The notes under the pieces are model-generated. The model had not been told where the DNA came from. It saw only the letters and a program-made list of their open reading frames with translations, and ran no database searches. From contig CAJWHX010000196.1 in NCBI GenBank assembly GCA_913040875.1, forward strand, positions 1-6,613: a stretch of 6,613 nucleotides of DNA, in the 5' to 3' direction. The stretch comes from an uncultured Pseudomonadota bacterium (GTDB lineage: Bacteria > Myxococcota > UBA796). How positions within the stretch are numbered: the stretch's first letter is position 1; each line of letters begins with the position of its first letter. The translations under genes and the position numbers were made by a program. Below are positions 1 to 5,875 of this stretch, in pieces.

Positions 1-1461
1 TACATAGTAGCTCGTTGCTTCACCGGGAAAGAATCCCATGAAGACGTCCTCTTCAACGACAGAACCATCAGGTTTTAGGATGGATACGGGACCCATTTTC
101 ATAGAAGACGTTTGGGCTTTTGTGGATGAAGGAAGGGGGAGGGGAATACCACTGGGGAAATACTCGGTCAGCTGAAAGACGCCTCCAAGTAGACCCATCA
201 TCGGCTCAACTTGAACGCAGCCATTGTATGGATAGATGTCAGCTCCGATGGTTCCAGTCGATAAAAATGGTTCTTCGTACCCACAAAATACAGCGCCGTG
301 CTCTGTATTCCATTCATCAAAAGGGGAGAGAAGGCTTCCATCCGCACCGTAAATTTGAAGGTCGGGTTCGTAGTCCTCTTCATAAGCTGGATAATGCCAG
401 TCCACCGTTCCATCTCGAGTGATGTGGATATCTTCTTGTCCCTGCGTGATCGACCGCGTGACCGTTTCTAGTGTGAACGCACCATCTGAAGTGGGAATGC
501 TGGACCACAAATCGTAAAATGTGTCTACAGCAAACTCAGAGATTCCTTCCATACGGGCATAGGGGTGACCGTGGGCACTGGTACCCGTCGGGGTGACATC
601 TCCACCACCACCCTGAAAGTGTCCAATGACGATGGGGTGATCAAACCGTTCTTGAAAGGCAAACTCTAAGTGTCCAGGAGCATCGACAGAGAACAGTGGA
701 TTGCTCGCACCCAGAGAGGTTCCATGAATCCCGAAGTTGAAAAATATTCCCATAGGATTGTTGTTTGTATCATCGACACGCAGCATCCAAAGTTCTGGAT
801 TCTTGTAGTCCCCATCGATATCGTCCCAGAAGCCCAAGTCGTTGTTCTCACCACGTCTATCGGCGTACACCAAATCGTCAGGATCCCAATCGCGAATCAT
901 TCCAAAGCCGATTTGTGCTGGTACTTTTGTCTCAAAGGCTTGAATCACAAGTTCGGCTAGAGAAGCTGAGTAACGCTGAAAGATCTCTTCGTTGTATCGA
1001 TCGCCTCCTAGGTAAAAAGGCACCTGATCGCTGTAGTTGGCGGGTGCGTGGTGCGTGTGACTTGCCGATATGATGACTTTGCCTTCGACGTCGATTCCGG
1101 TAGATGATTTTATTTGCCGTTCGACTTCCCGTACCAATTCATCATTGCTGTAGATTGAATCAATTGTGATTAAGATCCACTCTTGATCTCCATTGTCTAG
1201 CCAGAGAGCCTCCGCCATAATAGACGTTTGAACACCGGCGGTGGTTGCAAAAGCCATCGAATATTGACTTTCACGGTCATCAACAGTGCCGGCTCCGCCA
1301 AGAAAAAAACATCGATTGGAATAGCCACCCATCGGTGTTCCAATAGGGATGTCAATTTTCCCTTCCGCAACACCAGCCTGCGGAGAACCTGATTGTAGTG
1401 TCGGTATGACAGGGTCACTCTTGTCCCCATTGCAGGCCAAGAGAGTCATTAACGAGAGCAT
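1..1461 (-). CDS. Neutral ceramidase-like lipoprotein (Ceramidase_alk N-terminal domain), 3' end off window
   Basis: The frame is open from the ATG at 1461 to the left edge (487 codons, no stop), so the C-terminus is missing. The start follows a clear GAGAAGG Shine-Dalgarno (1469-1475, 7-nt spacer), and an in-frame TGA at 1474-1476 rules out a longer N-terminus. Residues 1-10 (MLSLMTLLAC) form a very short signal ending in a lipobox, with Cys10 as likely lipidation site. Family signs in order are TPMGGYS at 42-48, SASHTHHAP at 132-140 (His135 and His137, expected zinc site), NFGIHGTSLG at 242-251 (His246), QGGGGDVTP at 283-291 and FPGEATSY at 478-485 (Glu481). This order matches neutral/alkaline ceramidases, zinc amidases that split the N-acyl bond of ceramide. 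The nucleophile position of the known GDVSPN motif is Thr290 here, not Ser, so activity and substrate are uncertain. It is the last visible gene of a four-gene minus-strand unit, 28 bp after the DUF5989 gene. Family assignment is firm; ceramide as substrate is inference. Confidence 0.85.
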   Translation of the reverse strand, partial: MLSLMTLLACNGDKSDPVIPTLQSGSPQAGVAEGKIDIPIGTPMGGYSNRCFFLGGAGTVDDRESQYSMAFATTAGVQTSIMAEALWLDNGDQEWILITIDSIYSNDELVREVERQIKSSTGIDVEGKVIISASHTHHAPANYSDQVPFYLGGDRYNEEIFQRYSASLAELVIQAFETKVPAQIGFGMIRDWDPDDLVYADRRGENNDLGFWDDIDGDYKNPELWMLRVDDTNNNPMGIFFNFGIHGTSLGASNPLFSVDAPGHLEFAFQERFDHPIVIGHFQGGGGDVTPTGTSAHGHPYARMEGISEFAVDTFYDLWSSIPTSDGAFTLETVTRSITQGQEDIHITRDGTVDWHYPAYEEDYEPDLQIYGADGSLLSPFDEWNTEHGAVFCGYEEPFLSTGTIGADIYPYNGCVQVEPMMGLLGGVFQLTEYFPSGIPLPLPSSTKAQTSSMKMGPVSILKPDGSVVEEDVFMGFFPGEATSYYV

Positions 1462-1489
1462 TGTTGATCCTTCTCAATAACAGTGTGAA

Positions 1490-1669
1490 CTAAATAACAG
1501 TGTAGATAAACGGAAGAATCGGAGATGAATCCAAGAAAATGATGAATCCAACCATCAAAATTAGAACGAGGATGATGGGAGTCATCCACCATGCTTTGTT
1601 GTGTACGATGAAATCAATGAATTCAGCCAATAAGCCTTTGTTTTCATTTGGGATTTGTGAATCAGACAT
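1490..1669 (-). CDS. DUF5989 family small membrane protein (59 aa)
   Basis: This short gene encodes 59 residues, with ATG at 1669, stop TAG at 1492-1490 and Shine-Dalgarno AGAGG at 1676-1680 (6-nt spacer). The layout is a polar N-terminus (1-13), an amphipathic stretch LLAEFIDFIVHNKAWWMTP (13-31), one transmembrane helix at about 30-46, and a C-terminal SPILPFIYTVI (49-59). The Lys-x-Trp-Trp-x-x-Pro step into the helix and the closing 'PFIYT' are the pattern I know from DUF5989, single-pass proteins of unknown function. Members often lie beside carbamoyltransferases and polysaccharide or natural-product membrane genes (the SxtJ-type neighbourhood). Here no carbamoyltransferase is visible. It follows a GT-C glycosyltransferase by 78 bp and precedes the ceramidase-like lipoprotein by 28 bp. 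A role as a small partner of a membrane glycosyltransferase is inference only. Confidence 0.8.
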   Translation of the reverse strand: MSDSQIPNENKGLLAEFIDFIVHNKAWWMTPIILVLILMVGFIIFLDSSPILPFIYTVI

Positions 1670-1675
1670 GGAGAA

Positions 1676-1685
1676 CCTCTAGAGG
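1676..1685. promoter_or_regulatory. Perfect 10-bp palindrome overlapping the DUF5989 ribosome binding site
   Basis: The sequence CCTCTAGAGG is its own reverse complement, and its minus-strand half AGAGG is the Shine-Dalgarno of the DUF5989 gene. It has no loop, so it cannot form a good intramolecular hairpin. It could be a protein site or chance. Confidence 0.25.
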
Positions 1686-1747
1686 ACATCTAAGTAAAAG
1701 AAAGTGTGAGAGTTTGGTATGCCACCTAGACAACGCCGGTCATGCAA

Positions 1748-3166
1748 TCAGTCGTTTGCGATCAGTTGCATTGGTGTTTCAATGGTCTCTCCATTCCATA
1801 TTATCTGAATGTGGGCGTCTTGCCACACCGGATCCGTGAAATCTGACACATCTACAATTTTAGCCTCGATATCTCGTCGTCTGAGATACGGCTCCAGATG
1901 ATACCGCCACTCATGGGTGGTTTGGATGTGACATGGGATCTGAGGTCTGCCAAAGATGGCGACTGTCTTATCGGTTGGTAAGTCAAGGAGTTGTTCGCTG
2001 ATCTTGGATAGATGGCCATCTTGATCACTGGGGGTGCGGATCCAAATTTGTGGACACCCATCATCTGTATTGGCGAAGATCCTTTCCTCATAGGTTTGTT
2101 GCAGCTGAGTTTGGTATATGTTCATCGGTTGTAGACCAAACAATCCCAATACAATTGCTACAAGTACGATGGTATTGCGTAATTTAGCGTTGTGAATTTT
2201 GGTCCATCCACAAGACCAAAGTATAGGCAGAATGGTGATCCACGGCAGTAACAGTCGAGGGTATTGTTTGGGAACGATCATAAAGATTCCGATCGTTCCA
2301 ATCCAAACCCAGATGAATGCCGGTAGAGCTCTCCATTGAATGCTTTTACAGAGAATGAACAGTGGGAGCAGTAGTCCTAAAGCATATACAATTGTAAAGG
2401 GATAAAACAGCAGTCTCTGTCCGAAGTGTGCATCCAACTTCCCTTCTGCACTTGCCGTTAGATAATTTTCCTGAAGCTCAATCTGTTGGAGGAACCACGG
2501 AGCAATTATGGGTAGGCAGAAAAGGATCACAATCCATAGATGCCATCGCTTATTGCTGGTCATGAAAACACTCAAAATCACCCATGGCGCTACAAAAACA
2601 ATCGTTTGTTTGGTGAGTGCTCCAAGTCCCAGACAGAGACCGGTCAGAATGGACATCCAAATAGATGGTCGGTGTTTCCACTCAAGGGCCAATGCGATAC
2701 TGAGCGTTGAAAATGCCGTCATCATCGCCTCGAGCATAAAGTGTCTTCCGACGCCCACTAAGAGTGGAATCAACAGTGTCATTGCTCCCGCAATCTTCCA
2801 GTTACAGTCTATTCGATAAGCGATCCTCGCACATCCAGCCGCGGTTAGCATCGGCCAAATGAGTAAAGCACCACGCACAATGAGGTCTGATGGTGGCGTC
2901 GTCCCAAAAAAATGTGTTGCAATACCCCACCATGCACCCATCAAACCAGCAAATAAAGGAGGGTATTCTCCATAGCTACCTTGCCACATCTCCATAAACC
3001 ATACAGAGAAATCACCTTGGAGCCACATCTCCTTGAACAGTTCCATAGCTCCGACATGACCTTCTTCATCGCCATCTCGTAGCAATTGATCCGTTGCCAT
3101 CCACAGTAAATTGATGAGAGACCAACTTACGATGAATATAGGGACTCCTAAACGACGCCAGACCAT
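1748..3166 (-). CDS. GT-C glycosyltransferase, family 39 (PMT/ArnT-like) membrane protein
   Basis: This 472-residue protein has an N-terminal membrane region to about residue 350 and a soluble C-terminal tail (about 355-472). After the first helix (about 7-24) comes an acidic loop LLRDGDEEGHVG (28-39) with Asp31, Asp33, Glu34 and Glu35, the expected position of the GT-C catalytic acid motif. YPPLF follows at 68-72, a typical PPL step of family 39/83 enzymes. Further family-like stretches are RHFMLEAMMTAFSTL at 141-155, GLGALTKQT at 180-188 and PKQYPRLLLPW at 299-309. Such enzymes transfer a sugar from a polyprenyl-phosphate donor on the outer face of the inner membrane; donor and acceptor cannot be read here. 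The ATG lies inside the last codons of the preceding 613-residue gene (19-bp overlap) and has no Shine-Dalgarno, so it is probably translated by coupling. The tail is charged and not recognised. Family confident, substrate unknown. Confidence 0.82.
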   Translation of the reverse strand: MVWRRLGVPIFIVSWSLINLLWMATDQLLRDGDEEGHVGAMELFKEMWLQGDFSVWFMEMWQGSYGEYPPLFAGLMGAWWGIATHFFGTTPPSDLIVRGALLIWPMLTAAGCARIAYRIDCNWKIAGAMTLLIPLLVGVGRHFMLEAMMTAFSTLSIALALEWKHRPSIWMSILTGLCLGLGALTKQTIVFVAPWVILSVFMTSNKRWHLWIVILFCLPIIAPWFLQQIELQENYLTASAEGKLDAHFGQRLLFYPFTIVYALGLLLPLFILCKSIQWRALPAFIWVWIGTIGIFMIVPKQYPRLLLPWITILPILWSCGWTKIHNAKLRNTIVLVAIVLGLFGLQPMNIYQTQLQQTYEERIFANTDDGCPQIWIRTPSDQDGHLSKISEQLLDLPTDKTVAIFGRPQIPCHIQTTHEWRYHLEPYLRRRDIEAKIVDVSDFTDPVWQDAHIQIIWNGETIETPMQLIAND

Positions 3167-4989
3167 AAGTATGCAAGGGTACCAAAGGATCCCAGTCCAA
3201 TGAAGACCTTTTGGTGGGTTGGATTCGGAATACAGGTCGAGCTAGCTACAAAAATGGGTCCAGTGCAGGCGACCAAAGGTAGAAAGTAGTGTGACGGATG
3301 GTGATCAATTGTGCCAAGGAGCAGTGCATACCCAGTCATCGTGAGGAAGATTGGCGTAATGTGTTTGTTATAGCCGTTGAATGCAAAAGGAAGACTTAAT
3401 ATCAGCATGCCTCCAGTATACATGGTCCACAATTTGAAGAAATTTGGTATTCTAGACAACAAGTCCAGTGGATTGAAATTACCGTGCCAGTGCTCAGGGA
3501 AGGTCTCAAAGTACAAAATGAAGAGTAGATCTTCGGCGTCTCCAGTTAGCATTGCGAATCCAGCAATCAGGATTCCCATCCCGATAGATCCCCAAAGAAG
3601 CTGTAGGCTTCGTTTAATATCTGCCGTCTCAGATTTGATCCACCAATGATGAACACATAGAAATATCGTGCTCAAGATGGCACCAGGCCAGCGCAATGCT
3701 TGTGAAAGCAGTCCGATCATACCAAATCGAGCGGAGTGACCTTGAACGATGCTGCACCAGACACCGAGTATCGCCGCGGCAAAAAGGGAATCGGGAAAGT
3801 TTTGACTGCCTGGCTCGAACATCAACAAGGCATGTACCATCATCAATAGAGCAGGGACACTCCAAGCTATACGCGTGGCGCGAGGAGCAATGACACTGGT
3901 CAAGTGTACAGACGACAGTCCAACAAGAAGTAGAACATGTAGGAATAAGCAACTTGCCCCATTCAAATCCGGTGCGACCAAGATGTTGCTCGTCGTCAAA
4001 ATGGGGGACCATCCAGGGGGTTGATTCCATGTGAATCGACGAGTTGTGAGCATCTCGTTGGCCCACTGCTGATTCTCCACTTGGTTGAGCAACTGGTAAT
4101 AATGTGTATATCGGAGTTCACCTGTACCATGAAGAGCCCATACAGCATCGGATGACGCCATTAGATACACTGTGTCTCCTTTTACCGAGAGGGGGAGTTG
4201 CTCACCAGGCTGTAGGTCAGCCCATATCGATATCGCGGCCACTCCTCGATCCAGGTATCGATCGACTGGACCTTCGTCTAGACGTTCTTCGACAGCGCGT
4301 TCAACCTCTGCACGGACACCTTTTGTAGAGATGTAGGACCCAATCGGTCCCCTGATGGCCAACGTAATTCGTCCATTCACTCGTTGATCGGCGATCAGAG
4401 TCGGAGACGGAGTCGTTGGCGTCATCGAAAACGCTCCAGCATCCATCCATCCAAAGACTTCTACGTTGTCCCAAAAATTAGCGGGACGAAGTGGGACGAG
4501 CTGATGTCTTGGATCATCCGCTCCTTCCAAATACCAGTATCCATCCAGTGGTCTTTGGATGTCTGTACTCTTCCAAGCAACGATTGCGAGCAGGGCCAGT
4601 CCAATACTTCCAATTCCCCAACGTTCACGAGGTGCCATTGGATAAATCGGTTGTTTGCTTCCACTCATCCATAGTCCACCGAGCATCCATGCAAAGGATA
4701 ATCCCCAGACAAGCCACGGTAGGTTGTCAGAGGTGCCGAGTCCGACCTCGCGAAGAACAGCAATGTTGAACCAGGTGATTCCCATTGAGATCCACGCTGA
4801 GTCAATCAATAACTGCAATGGTGAGAGGTGTTCTTTGCGATGGATCCAGCAACTCCATCCCCAACCTGTAGACCACAATACGGTTGTTAGACCTACAATT
4901 CCCATGATCCACCAATTGGCACCACCGAGTAGGGAGATGGCCATTAGTACATGTAGTCCAATGGGATAGAGCCAGTGTTTGAGGTTCAT
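3148..4989 (-). CDS. Large polytopic membrane protein with extracytoplasmic insert, possible GT-C relative
   Basis: This 613-residue protein has about 14 predicted helices: five at roughly 7-22, 26-48, 58-80, 90-108 and 124-140, then a hydrophilic domain (about 141-342), then about nine more to the C-terminus. The insert is charged and holds a helical-looking stretch (225-240, rich in Glu and Arg) followed by alternating, beta-like segments (250-295). After it, NQPPGWSPI (322-330), FPDSLFAA (398-405), RWPGAIL (433-439) and DHHPSHYFLPL (562-572) resemble landmarks of GT-C glycosyltransferases, but their order is not canonical and I cannot place the family firmly. Trp is abundant (about 32 residues). 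The start has AGGA (4999-5002) nine bases upstream, and this is the first gene of the minus-strand unit. Its stop overlaps the GT39 gene start, so the two products are probably made in fixed ratio and may work together. A sugar-transfer role is inference; a non-enzymatic membrane partner is equally possible. Confidence 0.75.
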   Translation of the reverse strand: MNLKHWLYPIGLHVLMAISLLGGANWWIMGIVGLTTVLWSTGWGWSCWIHRKEHLSPLQLLIDSAWISMGITWFNIAVLREVGLGTSDNLPWLVWGLSFAWMLGGLWMSGSKQPIYPMAPRERWGIGSIGLALLAIVAWKSTDIQRPLDGYWYLEGADDPRHQLVPLRPANFWDNVEVFGWMDAGAFSMTPTTPSPTLIADQRVNGRITLAIRGPIGSYISTKGVRAEVERAVEERLDEGPVDRYLDRGVAAISIWADLQPGEQLPLSVKGDTVYLMASSDAVWALHGTGELRYTHYYQLLNQVENQQWANEMLTTRRFTWNQPPGWSPILTTSNILVAPDLNGASCLFLHVLLLVGLSSVHLTSVIAPRATRIAWSVPALLMMVHALLMFEPGSQNFPDSLFAAAILGVWCSIVQGHSARFGMIGLLSQALRWPGAILSTIFLCVHHWWIKSETADIKRSLQLLWGSIGMGILIAGFAMLTGDAEDLLFILYFETFPEHWHGNFNPLDLLSRIPNFFKLWTMYTGGMLILSLPFAFNGYNKHITPIFLTMTGYALLLGTIDHHPSHYFLPLVACTGPIFVASSTCIPNPTHQKVFIGLGSFGTLAYLWSGVV

Positions 4990-5063
4990 GGATGCAGTTC
5001 CTGTTCAATAATGGAATATCTGTAACATTTTCGGATTCAAGTACCCACTGGGACCATATCCGG

Positions 5064-5073
5064 TGTGTACACA
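5064..5073. repeat. Perfect 10-bp palindrome TGTGTACACA, candidate operator
   Basis: The ten bases read the same on both strands. They sit about 75 bp upstream of the membrane-gene start and 125 bp upstream of the peroxiredoxin start. The position suits a dimeric regulator, but one short palindrome can arise by chance. No partner copy was seen in the window. Confidence 0.25.
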
Positions 5074-5185
5074 GGCTCACGAAGATAAATATATAGGCTG
5101 CGTGTGGACGTGGATACTAGTTGGGTTAGAGATTGGTCTGTCTGACGGTACATATTTAGTCAACAATAAACGTATCGATATAAAT

Positions 5186-5190
5186 GGAGA
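5186..5190 (+). promoter_or_regulatory. Ribosome binding site GGAGA deciding the peroxiredoxin start
   Basis: GGAGA lies 7 bases before the ATG at 5198, an ideal spacing. The frame stays open upstream to 5063, but those 45 codons carry no peroxiredoxin sequence and have no comparable site, so the short form is preferred. Confidence 0.75.
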
Positions 5191-5197
5191 AATAATT

Positions 5198-5707
5198 ATG
5201 ATTTCAATCGGAAGCACAGCACCGGTATGGAACGCAACAGCCTACCAGAATGGTGAAGTTGTGACCTTGTCCAGTGACGATTACAAGGGAACGTGGGTGT
5301 TGATGTATTTTTGGCCCTTTGACGGGACAGCCATTTGCCATTCGGAAGTGAGCGGTTTCCAATCCCTAGAGTCAGAGTTTGACGCCTTGGGTGTAGCCCT
5401 AGTGGGTGTCAGTTGTGATTCTACTGAATCGCACAAGGAATGGTTTACAGACATCGAGGCCTTTCCCAAAGGGGAGCCTAAACACGCTGCGCTCAGTGAT
5501 GAATCTCGTCAGATAACCAAAGATTTTGGATTTCATTTTGAGCCTGCGAACTGTTCTGTTCGCGGAACAGTGTTGATTGATCCAAATGGTGTGGTGCAAT
5601 CGTTTGGGGCTAATTTTTTAAGCGTCGCACGTGATCCGAAGGATGTGTTGATCACGGCAAGAGCATTCACTTCGGGCCAGTCGTGTTCGCTTGAACAACG
5701 TGGTTGA
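5198..5707 (+). CDS. AhpC/TSA-family 2-Cys peroxiredoxin
   Basis: This complete 169-residue cytosolic protein belongs to the thiol peroxidases that reduce hydrogen peroxide and organic peroxides. It starts with IGSTAPVW (4-11), the usual thioredoxin-fold entry. WVLMYFWPFDGTAICHSE (33-50) carries the active site: Pro40, Thr44 and peroxidatic Cys47 fit the P-x-x-x-T-x-x-C pattern, and Cys47 is at the usual place for AhpC. VSCDSTESHKEW (71-82) matches the conserved 'S-x-D-S-x-x-x-H-x-x-W' segment. Arg122 in VRGTVLID (121-128) is the likely active-site arginine. GQSCS (160-164) supplies Cys163 as probable resolving cysteine, so a typical 2-Cys mechanism is expected. The usual Pro after the peroxidatic Cys is His48, and there are extra cysteines at 73 and 119. 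The reductant (AhpF, thioredoxin or other) is not visible. The start is set by the GGAGA site at 5186-5190. It is transcribed divergently from the membrane-gene unit and convergently to the chimeric gene, so it is probably a single-gene unit. Confidence 0.9.
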   Translation: MISIGSTAPVWNATAYQNGEVVTLSSDDYKGTWVLMYFWPFDGTAICHSEVSGFQSLESEFDALGVALVGVSCDSTESHKEWFTDIEAFPKGEPKHAALSDESRQITKDFGFHFEPANCSVRGTVLIDPNGVVQSFGANFLSVARDPKDVLITARAFTSGQSCSLEQRG

Positions 5708-5751
5708 CCCTATACAATTGGTCTTGGTTTGACAGAATGGTATTCCACATT

Positions 5752-5789
5752 GGTTTGTACTTATTGGAAGGGTTTGTACTTATTGGAAG
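5752..5789 (+). repeat. 19-bp exact tandem duplication in the convergent spacer
   Basis: The unit GGTTTGTACTTATTGGAAG occurs twice back to back (5752-5770 and 5771-5789), with one further matching base after it. It lies in the 168-bp spacer (5708-5875) between the ends of the peroxiredoxin and the chimeric PrmC gene. The rest of the spacer holds only a weak four-base stem, GGAC/GTCC, at about 5810-5825, with no clear terminator and no supported gene. Confidence 0.9.
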
Positions 5790-5875
5790 GTCTTTGAACT
5801 TTTGGCATGGACATTTTTCGGTCCCCGGTCGAATTCATTTCAACAAGCGTCTGAAGATTACTCCGAGTCTTGCTA

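Larger units (their letters stand above)
4990..5197. promoter_or_regulatory. Divergent intergenic region between membrane-gene unit and peroxiredoxin
   Basis: These 208 bp separate two genes transcribed away from each other and should hold both promoters. A weak minus-strand candidate is TTGAAT (5040-5035), a 16-bp spacer and TATTCC (5018-5013), matching the sigma-70 consensus at only 4 and 3 of 6 bases. No convincing plus-strand promoter was found. A TATAAA at 5179-5184 is too close to the ribosome binding site to serve as a -10 box. A perfect palindrome TGTGTACACA lies at 5064-5073 and a shorter one, TATCGATA, at 5173-5180. Confidence 0.35.

Noticed and set aside
1197..1430. 77-residue minus-strand frame near the start of the lipoprotein gene
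   Set aside because: It is in another frame of the same strand, while the ceramidase-family motifs are clear in the frame starting at 1461.
3629..4066. 145-residue minus-strand frame inside the 613-residue gene
   Set aside because: It is an out-of-frame shadow of the membrane protein gene, rich in Cys, His and Ser in a random-looking way.
5179..5184. TATAAA as -10 box of the peroxiredoxin gene
   Set aside because: Transcription would start inside or after the ribosome binding site at 5186-5190, leaving no usable leader.
5063..5197. N-terminal extension of the peroxiredoxin from an upstream ATG at 5063
   Set aside because: The extra 45 residues have no family match and no ribosome binding site, and they cover the divergent regulatory region. 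The ATG at 5198 has an ideal site and gives the normal peroxiredoxin N-terminus.
5810..5825. Possible terminator hairpin between the convergent genes
   Set aside because: The GGAC/GTCC stem has only four base pairs with a loop of eight, and no U-tract follows on either strand, so it is too weak to call.
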